Shown in pieces: positions 25,601-36,041 of a stretch of DNA of 64,000 bases. The position numbers and the translations under genes are program-made. The notes below the pieces were generated by a model. The model had not been told where the DNA came from. It searched no databases and saw nothing but the letters and a program-made list of their open reading frames with translations. The stretch is taken from NCBI GenBank assembly GCA_963715055.1, contig CAVQRB010000006.1:372001-436000 (forward strand). The letters run 5' to 3'. The stretch's first letter is position 1. The number at the start of each line of letters is the position of its first letter. The DNA comes from CAVQRB01 sp963715055. GTDB lineage: Bacteria; Pseudomonadota; Alphaproteobacteria; Rhodobacterales; Rhodobacteraceae.

Positions 25601-25994
25601 AGTCGAGGCGGATTTTCGCCTGTCGCCTGCGCGCATCACCCTGCGTGAAGCCAGTGCCGTGGGCGCATCCATGGGTCTGTCGATGGACGGGGTCTTCGCC
25701 ACCGACACCGGGCAGATCGCCATGCAGGGCGTGATCTCCCCGGTCTATCTGGTAAATGCCATCGGCAGCGTCTTCACCCGCAAGGGCGAAGGGCTTTTCG
25801 GGTTCAACTACACGCTCACCGGCCCTGCCAGTGCACCGAAGGTGTCGGTGAACCCACTCTCTGCACTTGCGCCGAGCGGCCTGCGCGACATCTTCCGCGG
25901 GCCGCGCCCGGATGTGCCCCTAGTAGAGGGCGAAATCAGGGCGCCGGAGCCTGTGCGTAAACCTCCTGTTGCGATCCGGGGGGAAGATCGCTAG
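22644..25994 (+). CDS. AsmA-like/YhdP-type large envelope protein (DUF3971)
   Basis: A 1116-residue protein anchored by one N-terminal transmembrane helix (LWSLGFLCLMGGAFVLAAIWAQG) with a long beta-rich periplasmic part made of DUF3971 and AsmA-like C-terminal regions (GQIAMQGVISPVYLVNAIGSV, GFNYTLTGPASAPKVSVNPLS). Members of this superfamily resemble bridge-like lipid-transfer proteins and are implicated in moving phospholipids to the outer membrane. The start is a GTG at 22644 without a strong ribosome binding site. It runs to 10 bases before queA, suggesting co-transcription. Confidence 0.85.
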   Translation: MTREPNAEPKTARSKQRGRKTLWSLGFLCLMGGAFVLAAIWAQGRTFVAPGWIRDRFEARLDAQAPDRDVAFGDIVVVLDQGWRPRASIRDVVVRTPDGIDIISVSDVRAGIDLSGLLEGRIAFSSLDLSGVFMTLRRDETGAVALIPGLGAGGEGRRARSLADLIGQIDEVLLRPGLQHLTRASLRALTLRYEDQLSGRAWTIDGGRIQLSRAANDLELSVDLALLGGGAQAATLQANYRGEIGARASEFGVTIAGLDASEIATESAAFAWLQALRAPLSGALRGGINDDGTFAPLNATFHIDKGVIQPTPEAAPIPIDGARSYFTYFPAEGLLRFDDLSIETQWGQGRLEGEAAIALSGRQVDNLVGQFRLSTLQINPANLYPALVALPDAELDFKLELQPFALKLGRLEIIDQGRRLNASGTLGADRNGWSIAVDAAMDGLDPARLLEFWPEAVKVKSRAWIAANVAEADLRDINAAVRIGSGGPPEVYLGFDYENADVRFLKEMPLITGARGHASLFSDRFVVVIDDGGVEAVEGGVVTLDGTSFIIPDVKAKESTPGVVRLIASSSATAALSMLDQNPLRVMQKAALPVDLAQGAIAIAGTIALPLKKGVQTDQVEFNATGTLSDVRTEVLIRDRVLTAPRLEITASDKLVEIAGPGALDGVAFDAGWRLPLGQPPEAARSSVTGDLEISQKALDAFNIVLPPGSVQGAAIGSFTVDLVKGQPPKLALRSDLRGARVSLAPVGWSKPADTGATLEVDATLGDIPSVSRLVLDAPGLSAQGSVGLTADKTLDFVRIDRLQVGNWLDAPVDLLGQGRGAPVAVALRGGTLDLRRAQFGGAGGSEAVPISVALDRLQVTDAIAITALRGSFDTGGGFSGEFQGAVNGTAPVVGRVRPQGGRSAIDLTANDAGAVVEAAGIFRQARGGQMSLTLNPVGEGGAFDGKLRITDTKIVDAPSTAALLNAISIVGLVNELNGDGIFFSEVEADFRLSPARITLREASAVGASMGLSMDGVFATDTGQIAMQGVISPVYLVNAIGSVFTRKGEGLFGFNYTLTGPASAPKVSVNPLSALAPSGLRDIFRGPRPDVPLVEGEIRAPEPVRKPPVAIRGEDR

Positions 25995-26003
25995 GGGGCC
26001 GGC

Positions 26004-27080
26004 ATGAAACTTTCCGACTTCGATTTCGAGCTGCCAGAAGAGCTGATCGCGACCCGCCCGGCGGTGCCGCGGTCCTCGGCGCGGCTGCTGGTTGCGGAAG
26101 GTGCGACAATCACCGACGGAATCGTCACGGACCTGGTCGACTGGCTGCGTCCGGGCGACCGGCTTGTCCTGAATGACACCAAGGTGATTCCCGCCCGGCT
26201 CATGGGGGTTCGTATCCGGCAGGGCGCGCAAGGTGAAAGTTCGGCGAAAATCGAAGTGACCCTGCTCGAGCCGCGGGCGGAGGGGACATGGTCGGCCCTG
26301 ATCAAACCGCTCCGAAAGCTGAAACCGGGTGAAGAGGTCATCTTCAACCACGATCTGCGGGCCAGGCTTCTAGGCATCGAAGACGGGCAGGGGCATCTCG
26401 CATTCAATCTGGATGGAGACGATTTCGATGCGGCCCTCAACGCCGCAGGTGCGATGCCGCTGCCGCCCTACATCGCCGCCAAGAGGCCCGCGGACGCGCG
26501 CGACAACGAGGATTACCAGACCGTTTTCGCCCGCAATAAGGGCGCTGTCGCAGCCCCCACCGCCTCGTTGCATTTCGATCAAGCCCTGCTCGATGCGCTC
26601 GCCCGCCGCGGCGTGGCCTTCACCCATGTCACCCTGCATGTGGGGGCTGGAACCTTCCTGCCGGTGAAGGTCGAGGACGTGACGACCCACCGGATGCATG
26701 CAGAATGGGGCAAGGTCAGCGCCGAGGCGGCCGCTGAGATTGCCGCCACGAAAGCCGCAGGAGGGCGCGTGATCCCGGTCGGTACCACGGCCCTGCGCCT
26801 GATCGAATCCGCAGGGCGCACCGGGCACATTGACGCGTGGGAAGGCGACACCGACATCTTCATCTATCCGGGGTTCGAGTTTCGGATCGCCGACGGCCTG
26901 ATGACCAATTTCCACCTGCCGAAATCGACCCTGATGATGCTTGTCTCGGCCCTGATGGGGCCCGAGGCGATCCGGGCCATCTACGCGCACGCGATCCGGA
27001 ACCGATACCGCTTTTTCTCCTACGGCGACGCTTCGCTACTCCTCCCTGACCGGGGTGAAAGGCGCAAACCAACCAAATAG
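26004..27080 (+). CDS. queA: S-adenosylmethionine:tRNA ribosyltransferase-isomerase
   Basis: A 358-residue QueA, which transfers the ribosyl part of SAM to preQ1 in tRNA to form epoxyqueuosine. Hallmarks are FDFELPEELIATRPA at the N-terminus, DRLVLNDTKVIPARL, PLPPYI, HVGAGTFLPV, and NFHLPKSTLMMLVSAL near the end. Length is standard. It follows the AsmA-like gene by 10 bases. No preQ1 riboswitch was seen upstream, as expected for an internal operon gene. Confidence 0.97.
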   Translation: MKLSDFDFELPEELIATRPAVPRSSARLLVAEGATITDGIVTDLVDWLRPGDRLVLNDTKVIPARLMGVRIRQGAQGESSAKIEVTLLEPRAEGTWSALIKPLRKLKPGEEVIFNHDLRARLLGIEDGQGHLAFNLDGDDFDAALNAAGAMPLPPYIAAKRPADARDNEDYQTVFARNKGAVAAPTASLHFDQALLDALARRGVAFTHVTLHVGAGTFLPVKVEDVTTHRMHAEWGKVSAEAAAEIAATKAAGGRVIPVGTTALRLIESAGRTGHIDAWEGDTDIFIYPGFEFRIADGLMTNFHLPKSTLMMLVSALMGPEAIRAIYAHAIRNRYRFFSYGDASLLLPDRGERRKPTK

Positions 27081-27164
27081 GTCGCAAGTCTCATTTCGAT
27101 GTTACACGAGAGCGGTTAGAAGGTCTCTGCCGCCCCTCCCAACCGGCACTGGAGTCGTTTTCCC

Positions 27165-28427
27165 TTGTTACAAGTATTGACCAGCGCCTGGGCGCTTTTG
27201 CTCGGAATGGGCCTCTTGATGATCGGCAACGGGATGCAGGGCACGCTGCTCGGCATCCGCGGCGAGATCGAAGGCTTCTCGACGCTGGAGATGTCGATCG
27301 TCATGTCGGCCTATTTCGCGGGCTTTCTCGGCGGGTCGCAACTGGCGCCGGGACTGATCCGCCGCGTCGGCCACGTGCGCGTCTTTGCGGCACTGGCCTC
27401 GATGATCTCCGCCGTCATGATCATGTATCCAACGCTCACGGAAGTCTGGGCCTGGACGCTCGGCCGGGTGCTCATCGGGTTTTGTTTTTCCGCAGTCTAC
27501 GTTACCGCCGAAAGCTGGCTCAACAATGCCGCCACCAATGAGAACCGCGGGCAGGCGCTCTCGCTCTACATGATCGTCCAGACCGCCGGCATCGTGCTCG
27601 CGCAGGCGCTGCTGCTGACGGCGGACCCTTCCGGCTACGTGCTCTTCGTGATCCCCTCCGTGCTCGTCTCCATCGCGGTGACGCCGATCCTGCTGTCGAT
27701 CAGCCCGACGCCGGCCTTCGATACCACCAAGCCGATGAGCCTCAAGGCGCTGACCAAGGTGTCGCCGCTGGGCTGCGTCGGCATGTTTCTGCTCGGGGGC
27801 GTGTTCTCTGCGCAGTTCGGCATGGCTGCGGTCTACGGGGCCAAAGCCGGTCTTTCGGTCGCCCAGATTTCCACTTTCGTGGCGACCTTCTTCGTGGGGT
27901 CGATCATTACCCAATACCCCATCGGCTGGATTTCGGATCGCATGGATCGCCGCTTTCTCATCCTCATCGTTTCGGCCATCGGTGCGATAGGCTCATTCAT
28001 CGGTATGGTCTTCGGCGCGAATTTCACCCTTCTGCTGGTTTCGGCTTTCATCGTGGGCGGCATGTCGAACCCGCTCTATTCGCTGCTCATTGCCCATACC
28101 AACGATTTTCTCGACCGTTCGGACATGGCCTCGGCCTCGGGGGGCCTTCTCTTCATAAACGGGCTTGGCGCGATCACAGGGCCGATCATCACCGGCTACA
28201 TGATGGATACGGTGGGCCCCGGCGGCTTCTATCTCTTCACCGGTGTGCTCTTTCTGGCGCTGGTGGCCTATGCCGCCTACCGGTCAACGCGGCGCAAGGC
28301 GCGGACCAAGGAAGAGACGGGGGCGTATGTTGCCGTGGCACCCTCCTATACATCAGTTGCACTGGAATATGCGCAGGAACATGCCAAGGACGCGGCACAG
28401 GATGATGCAAAGGGGGCGAAGGGATGA
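27165..28427 (+). CDS. MFS transporter, YcaD-like
   Basis: A 420-residue major facilitator with about 12 hydrophobic segments, starting LTSAWALLLGMGLLMIGNGMQGTLLGIRGEIEG, the typical beginning of the YcaD-like group. The loop between helices 8 and 9 (WISDRMDRRFL) is the MFS motif. A 40-residue soluble Ala/Glu/Asp-rich tail follows the last helix. It starts at TTG 27165 with GGAG about ten bases upstream. The substrate cannot be told from sequence. The gene stands alone between queA and the DUF924 gene. Confidence 0.85.
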   Translation: MLQVLTSAWALLLGMGLLMIGNGMQGTLLGIRGEIEGFSTLEMSIVMSAYFAGFLGGSQLAPGLIRRVGHVRVFAALASMISAVMIMYPTLTEVWAWTLGRVLIGFCFSAVYVTAESWLNNAATNENRGQALSLYMIVQTAGIVLAQALLLTADPSGYVLFVIPSVLVSIAVTPILLSISPTPAFDTTKPMSLKALTKVSPLGCVGMFLLGGVFSAQFGMAAVYGAKAGLSVAQISTFVATFFVGSIITQYPIGWISDRMDRRFLILIVSAIGAIGSFIGMVFGANFTLLLVSAFIVGGMSNPLYSLLIAHTNDFLDRSDMASASGGLLFINGLGAITGPIITGYMMDTVGPGGFYLFTGVLFLALVAYAAYRSTRRKARTKEETGAYVAVAPSYTSVALEYAQEHAKDAAQDDAKGAKG

Positions 28428-28524
28428 GGTTTATGTCACGCTGTCGCAATAAGTGTGTAGCGATATCTTGTATCAAAGTGTTACGATTCCATATTGTTTT
28501 CACGAGTTGTTGGAGAGTTTTGAC

Positions 28525-29109
28525 ATGATCGGTCCCGAAGACGTTCTGAATTTCTGGCTCGACGAAGTTGGCCCTGAAAGATGGTATGAGGCCTCTGATG
28601 CACTGGATGCGCGCGTGCGCGACGGGTTCGAAGAGGCTTGGCAGGGGGCCCGCGACGGACGCTATTCGCTCTGGCTGACCTACCCTTCGGGAGCGCTTGC
28701 TTACATCATCCTGACCGACCAGTTGTCGCGCAACATGTTCCGTGGCACCGACAAGGCCTTCGCCAGCGACCGCATCGCACTTGCCGCGGCAAAGTCTGCC
28801 ATCGACAAGGGCTGGGATCTTCGGATCGACGAGCCTGCCCGGCAGTTCTTCTACCTGCCCCTGATGCACTCCGAGAACCTTTGCGATCAGGACCGCTGCG
28901 TGCGGCTGTTGAAGTCCCGTATGCCCGAACACGGGGCTGACAACCTCCTGCACGCCCGCGCTCATCGCGAGGTGATCCGCGAATTCGGGCGCTTCCCGAC
29001 GCGCAACGCAGCCTTGATGCGCCCGGACACCAAGCACGAAGCACGCTACGCCGAACGGGGCGGGTACGCGGAGATTCTGACGCGCCTGCGCGCGCCTGCT
29101 GCCGCCTGA
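28525..29109 (+). CDS. DUF924 family protein
   Basis: A 194-residue DUF924 (TPR-like helical) protein. Conserved features are EDVLNFWLDEVGPERWY at the N-terminus, YIILTDQLSRNMFRGT, and FFYLPLMHSENLCDQDR. GGAGAG is 8 bases before the ATG at 28525. The molecular function is not established. It is placed 129 bases before lpd but separated from it by the lpd operator region, so it is probably a separate unit. Confidence 0.87.
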   Translation: MIGPEDVLNFWLDEVGPERWYEASDALDARVRDGFEEAWQGARDGRYSLWLTYPSGALAYIILTDQLSRNMFRGTDKAFASDRIALAAAKSAIDKGWDLRIDEPARQFFYLPLMHSENLCDQDRCVRLLKSRMPEHGADNLLHARAHREVIREFGRFPTRNAALMRPDTKHEARYAERGGYAEILTRLRAPAAA

Positions 29110-29185
29110 AAGGCGGAAGGAAAGCCCGCTTCAGACAAAGGGGCGCGCAATTGTCGCGCTCCTATCCCTGTTGCCGTCATGACCG

Positions 29186-29209
29186 ATATAGTTTAGCGGT
29201 AAACTATAT
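29186..29209. promoter_or_regulatory. Palindromic operator upstream of lpd, shared with pdhA
   Basis: ATATAGTTTA and TAAACTATAT form a perfect 10-bp inverted repeat around GCGG, 30 bases before the lpd ATG. The core matches the site before pdhA at 15429-15450 in sequence, spacing and the GC at the start of the spacer. Confidence 0.72.
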
Positions 29210-29238
29210 TTTGGGCTTTCTTGAAGCGAGGACATCTC

Positions 29239-30633
29239 ATGGCGGCGAAATCCTTTGATCTGGTAGTGATCGGAGCCGGCCCCGGCGGCTATGTCGCGGC
29301 AATTCGCGGCGCGCAACTGGGTATGTCCGTGGCCATCGTCGAGCGTGAGCATCTGGGCGGTATCTGCCTCAACTGGGGCTGCATCCCGACCAAGGCGATG
29401 CTGCGCTCCTCCGAGGTCTTCCACCTGATGCACCGTGCCAAAGAGTTCGGGCTCAAGGCTGACAACGTATCTTACGATCTCGATGAAGTGGTGAAACGGT
29501 CTCGCAAGGTCGCGGGGCAGCTGTCGGGCGGCATCGGCCATCTGATGAAGAAGAACAAGGTCACCGTATTCATGGGCGAAGCGACGATCCCCGCCAAAGG
29601 CAAGGTGACGGTCAAGACTGACAAGGGCACCGAGGAACTGACCGGGAAAAACATAATTCTCGCGACGGGAGCGCGCGCGCGGACCCTGCCGGGACTGGAG
29701 GCGGATGGCGATCTGGTCTGGACCTACAAGCACGCGTTGCAGCCCAAGCACATGCCCAAGAAACTGCTGGTCATCGGCTCAGGCGCCATCGGCATCGAAT
29801 TCGCGAGCTTCTACAATACGCTGGGCGCCGACACGACCGTGGTGGAGGTGATGGACCGGGTGTTGCCGGTGGAGGATGCGGAAATCTCCGCCTTCGCCAA
29901 GAAGGCCTTCGAAAAGCAGGGCATGAAGATCATGCAGAAAGCCATGGTCAAGCAGCTCGATCGCGGCAAGGGCAAGGTCACCGCACATATCGAAGTGGGC
30001 GGCAAGGTCGAGAAACATGAATTCGATACGGTGATTTCGGCCGTGGGTATCGTCGGTAACGTGGAGAACCTCGGGCTCGAGGCGCTTGGCGTCAAGATCG
30101 ACAGGACACATGTGGTCACGGATGAATTCTGCCGCACCGGGGTCGACGGGCTTTACGCCATAGGCGACGTGGCGGGTGCGCCCTGGCTCGCACACAAGGC
30201 CAGCCACGAAGGCGTGATGGTCGCCGACCTGATCGCCGGCAAACACGCGCATCCGGTGAAACCAGAATCCATCGCCGGCTGCACCTACTGCCACCCGCAG
30301 GTGGCCTCGGTTGGCTATACCGAGGCCAAGGCCAAGGAACTGGGCTATCAGATCAAGGTCGGCCGCTTCCCCTTCATCGGCAACGGCAAGGCGATCGCGC
30401 TGGGCGAGCCCGAGGGCATGATCAAGACGATCTTCGACGCGAAAACCGGCGAATTGCTGGGCGCGCATATGGTCGGTGCGGAAGTGACCGAGCTGATCCA
30501 GGGCTATGTTGTGGGCCGGGCCCTTGAGACCACCGAGGAAGACCTGATGAACACCGTCTTCCCGCATCCGACACTGAGCGAGATGATGCACGAATCCGTG
30601 CTGGATGCCTACGGGCGCGTCATCCACATGTGA
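29239..30633 (+). CDS. lpd: Dihydrolipoyl dehydrogenase (E3)
   Basis: A 464-residue flavoprotein that reoxidises dihydrolipoyl groups with NAD. It has the FAD motif IGAGPGGYVAAIRGAQLG, the redox disulfide G-G-I-C-L-N-W-G-C-I-P, the NAD motif VIGSGAIGIEFA, and the C-terminal catalytic H-P-H-P-T-L-S-E. GCGAGGA precedes the ATG at 29239; an upstream TTG is rejected. It is most likely the E3 of the pyruvate dehydrogenase encoded at 11671-15391, because both share an upstream palindrome, although E3 can serve other 2-oxoacid complexes too. Confidence 0.96.
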   Translation: MAAKSFDLVVIGAGPGGYVAAIRGAQLGMSVAIVEREHLGGICLNWGCIPTKAMLRSSEVFHLMHRAKEFGLKADNVSYDLDEVVKRSRKVAGQLSGGIGHLMKKNKVTVFMGEATIPAKGKVTVKTDKGTEELTGKNIILATGARARTLPGLEADGDLVWTYKHALQPKHMPKKLLVIGSGAIGIEFASFYNTLGADTTVVEVMDRVLPVEDAEISAFAKKAFEKQGMKIMQKAMVKQLDRGKGKVTAHIEVGGKVEKHEFDTVISAVGIVGNVENLGLEALGVKIDRTHVVTDEFCRTGVDGLYAIGDVAGAPWLAHKASHEGVMVADLIAGKHAHPVKPESIAGCTYCHPQVASVGYTEAKAKELGYQIKVGRFPFIGNGKAIALGEPEGMIKTIFDAKTGELLGAHMVGAEVTELIQGYVVGRALETTEEDLMNTVFPHPTLSEMMHESVLDAYGRVIHM

Positions 30634-31068
30634 TCAGCCATAGGCGATCATGCGACCGCAGACGAGGGCGCTGATCCAGAGAAAAAGGGACGCTGCGGCA
30701 GCGCGCCGCTGCGTTCTTTCTGTTTTTAGGTTCGAGAAATGCACCAGCGCGTTCAGGCTTGCCAGCAGGACCAAACTGATCTTGGCAAGGAACCAGGGAC
30801 TTTGGACATATTCTGTGGCCTGCGCCGAAAAGAGCAGCACCCCGCAGACCACCGCAAGGCAGAAACCGCTCAGGGCATAGCCGCGCAAGCCGCCCAATGC
30901 ACCGAGCGTGCCACGGCGAAGGATCGCCACATCCATCGGTACGACGCTGCCGATGAGAAGGGCCAGTCCGAGGATATGGCCCGCGTTCACCAGCGGATAG
31001 ACCCAGACCGACCGCCGCAGGGCGGCTGCGAAGTTCGTGGCCTCCAGGCTCGCGGCCAGTTCGATCAC
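30634..31068 (-). CDS. Small integral membrane protein (DUF6644/DUF2214-like)
   Basis: A 144-residue protein with four hydrophobic helices (VNAGHILGLALLIGSVVPMDV, YALSGFCLAVVCGVLLFSA, FLAKISLVLLASLNALVHF, AAASLFLWISALVCGRMIAYG). The helix with H-I-L-G and the A-L-V-H-F motif are typical of DUF6644-like membrane proteins. The function is unknown. Its start overlaps the stop of the Tat-signal protein gene by four bases, so the two form a pair. It is convergent with lpd, the two stop codons being directly adjacent. Confidence 0.75.
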   Translation of the reverse strand: MIELAASLEATNFAAALRRSVWVYPLVNAGHILGLALLIGSVVPMDVAILRRGTLGALGGLRGYALSGFCLAVVCGVLLFSAQATEYVQSPWFLAKISLVLLASLNALVHFSNLKTERTQRRAAAASLFLWISALVCGRMIAYG

Positions 31069-31430
31069 AGGCGCTCGGGGTAGAGTTCGTAAGTCGTCCC
31101 GGCGATCACAATCGCCTCGGCCTTGACCAGCAGGTCTTTCTCATCCGCCGCGCGCTTGCCGATGATGGTGACATCAGTGCCCGGAGTCATCATCTCGTCT
31201 GTAAGCCCCGCGCGTTCGTTGCGCCAGGGTTGCCCCACTTCGGCCTGCCAGATCTCGCCGTCGGCATCGACGGTCAATACCCCGTGTGGATTGCCCAATC
31301 GCGCCTCGGTGATCACGCCGCGCAATTCGAACTTGCCCTCGCTTGTCCATCGCCAACCGTGGTGTGCAAGGGCTGGCAGCCCGGCACTTGCCAGAGCGGT
31401 CGTCAGAAACATCCGTCTTGTGAGTGTCAT
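31065..31430 (-). CDS. DUF6152-like exported protein with Tat signal
   Basis: A 121-residue protein. The N-terminus LTRRMFLTTALASAGLPALAHHG carries a twin-arginine-like R-R-M-F-L and a signal cleavage near A-L-A. The mature part starts HHGWRW and contains GVITEARLGNPHGVLTVDADG, matching the DUF6152 family (small periplasmic domain, often beside DUF6644 membrane proteins). GGAGGCGAGA precedes the ATG. The role is unknown; the two-gene unit with the downstream membrane protein suggests joint action at the inner membrane, perhaps with metal or redox cofactors, which is inference. Confidence 0.75.
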   Translation of the reverse strand: MTLTRRMFLTTALASAGLPALAHHGWRWTSEGKFELRGVITEARLGNPHGVLTVDADGEIWQAEVGQPWRNERAGLTDEMMTPGTDVTIIGKRAADEKDLLVKAEAIVIAGTTYELYPERL

Positions 31431-31571
31431 TCTCGCCTCCATAGCATTTGATTTAAAAGATAGGGCGTCTTTCGAAATGTCCTGTTGAAAATTGCGTGAC
31501 ATCGCCGCCGCGACGGGCGTGATTGCGCCTGCCCTTCGTCTCTGCGAGAAAGCGGCAAAAGGGGGCGGCCC

Positions 31572-32729
31572 ATGCAGACGACATCCTGGGGACTGGTGCT
31601 GACCCTTTGGGGCGCAGGCCTCGGAGGTGCTGCCCAATACGGCAAGTTCAGTGTCATTTTCGATCAATTGCCGCTGGTCTATCCGGAAGCAGGTGCGGCC
31701 CTGGGGTTTGTTGTCTCCATCGTCGGGCTGGTCGGGATATTCTTCGGGATCGTGGCGGGGTTGCTGGTGGCGCGCATCCGCTATCGCCGGGCGCTGCTCT
31801 GGGCGCTCTGGGCAGGGGCCGCGATCTCCCTCTTTCAGGCGCTTCTGCCGCCGCTTCCCCTGATGCTGCTGAGCCGCACGGTCGAAGGCTTTTCGCACCT
31901 GGCCATCGTGGTCGCAGCACCGACGCTGATCGCGCAGCTTTGCGCCCCGAAGGACCGTGGGCTTGCCCTGACGCTCTGGGGCACCTTCTTCGGGGTGGCT
32001 TTCGCGGTACTCGCCTGGGCGGGTTTGCCGCTGGTGGCTGGTTTCGGCCTGCCTGCGCTCTTCGTGGCGCATGGGCTCTACATGGCGGGTTTTGCGCTAT
32101 TGCTCGGCGCCCGTCTGAACCGGCTTTCCGGGGAAACGCCAACAAGGTCGTTTTCCTTCCGCCAGTTGCTGCGCGATCACGCCACGATCTACCGCTCGCC
32201 GCGCATTGCCGCACCGGCGGTGGGCTGGCTCTTCTACACCTTCTGCTTCGTCTCGATCCTGACCGTGCTGCCGCCCTATATCGCGCCGGAGGTCCGCGCG
32301 CTGGTGATGGGGGCGATGCCGCTGACCAGCATCCTTTCGTCCATGACCCTCGGCGTGCTTCTCTTGCGAAAGACTTCCGCCATCAGCGTGGTCATCCTCG
32401 GCTTTGGCCTTTCCGCGCTCGTGATGCTCTGGCTCTGGGTCAGCCCGGGGGAGGCGTTGGCTTGTCTCGCACTCGCAGGGACCATGGGTCTCATTCAGGG
32501 CGCGAGTTTCGCCGCCGTGCCGCAACTCAACGAGGATCCGCAGCAGCAGGCGCAGGCCAATGGCGCCATGGCGCAAACCGGAAACATCGGCAACACGCTG
32601 GGCACGCCGGTCATGGCAGCAGCGACCGGCAGTCTCGGCTATGCCGGTCTGCCGATCCTCGCCGGCGGTGCCTTCCTGCTCGGGGGCGGGTTGCATTTGC
32701 TGTTGGCACGGCGTCGGAATCATGGATAA
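31572..32729 (+). CDS. MFS transporter
   Basis: A 385-residue major facilitator with about 12 hydrophobic segments and the conserved GLLVARIRYRRALLWALWAG loop (motif A-like) between helices 2 and 3. It also has GIVAGLLV and TVEGFSHLAIVVAAPTLIAQLCAP, as in CynX-type or multidrug-like permeases. The substrate is unknown. It is divergent from the DUF6152/DUF6644 pair and ends 80 bases before uvrA. The start at 31572 has GGGGCGG upstream. Confidence 0.8.
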   Translation: MQTTSWGLVLTLWGAGLGGAAQYGKFSVIFDQLPLVYPEAGAALGFVVSIVGLVGIFFGIVAGLLVARIRYRRALLWALWAGAAISLFQALLPPLPLMLLSRTVEGFSHLAIVVAAPTLIAQLCAPKDRGLALTLWGTFFGVAFAVLAWAGLPLVAGFGLPALFVAHGLYMAGFALLLGARLNRLSGETPTRSFSFRQLLRDHATIYRSPRIAAPAVGWLFYTFCFVSILTVLPPYIAPEVRALVMGAMPLTSILSSMTLGVLLLRKTSAISVVILGFGLSALVMLWLWVSPGEALACLALAGTMGLIQGASFAAVPQLNEDPQQQAQANGAMAQTGNIGNTLGTPVMAAATGSLGYAGLPILAGGAFLLGGGLHLLLARRRNHG

Positions 32730-32730
32730 T

Positions 32731-32745
32731 GTTCACTTAACGTTC
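32731..32745. promoter_or_regulatory. LexA (SOS) box of uvrA, alphaproteobacterial type
   Basis: GTTC-ACTTAAC-GTTC is an exact match to the alphaproteobacterial LexA consensus GTTC-N7-GTTC, 65 bases before the uvrA start codon. The gene is a classical SOS target, so sequence and context agree. Confidence 0.85.
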
Positions 32746-32809
32746 TCAATTATTCATTGGCCAACCTGCGTAAAGCGCCTATGTGAGAGGATGTCCCAGG
32801 GGGTGCCGG

Positions 32810-35671
<2,862 letters not shown>

Positions 35672-35686
35672 CGCAGGCCAGTCGTG

Positions 35687-36010
35687 TCAGTTCAGTATGG
35701 CCGCCACGGCACCGATCAGGTCCAGCACTTCGCGGGTTTCCCTGTCAACGCGGAAGACATACCCGCCCGTCGAATAATAGGTGCCCCTCGGGTCCAGGTT
35801 ATATCGCCGCGGGTTCTCGATCAGAATGTAGTCACGGTAAATAATGTCCCCGCGTGCGTAGGGAGCGTAATTGCCATTCTTGACCTGACCGGGCGGCACG
35901 CAGGGCACCGCTTTCTTGGCTAGGCCGGGCGGGCATCCTTTCGGCGCTGCATCCGCAGGTGCGACGTGAGCTGCGAAAAGAGCAATGAATATGGCGATGA
36001 TCCGTGACAT
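35687..36010 (-). CDS. RcnB-like small periplasmic protein
   Basis: A 107-residue protein with a signal peptide (SRIIAIFIALFAAHVAPADA). The mature part has G-C-P-P-G-L-A-K-K and C-V-P-P-G-Q, then a tail GGYVFRVDRETREVLDLIG. The CPPGLAKK/CVPPGQ pair and the D-x-x-T-x-x-V-L-x-x-I ending match RcnB-type periplasmic proteins, some of which affect nickel/cobalt homeostasis. AGGAGCC precedes the ATG at 36010. Because it lies next to uvrA, such proteins are easily mislabelled as excinuclease subunits; nothing in the sequence supports that. Confidence 0.75.
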   Translation of the reverse strand: MSRIIAIFIALFAAHVAPADAAPKGCPPGLAKKAVPCVPPGQVKNGNYAPYARGDIIYRDYILIENPRRYNLDPRGTYYSTGGYVFRVDRETREVLDLIGAVAAILN

Positions 36011-36041
36011 GATGGCTCCTGCGTTGCGTGCTGTATAACCG

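Noticed and set aside
31431..32072. Long N-terminal extension of the DUF6152-like frame across the divergent MFS gene
   Set aside because: The extension would cover the promoter and the 5' half of the MFS gene; the Tat-like signal peptide and GGAGGCGAGA mark the true start at 31430.
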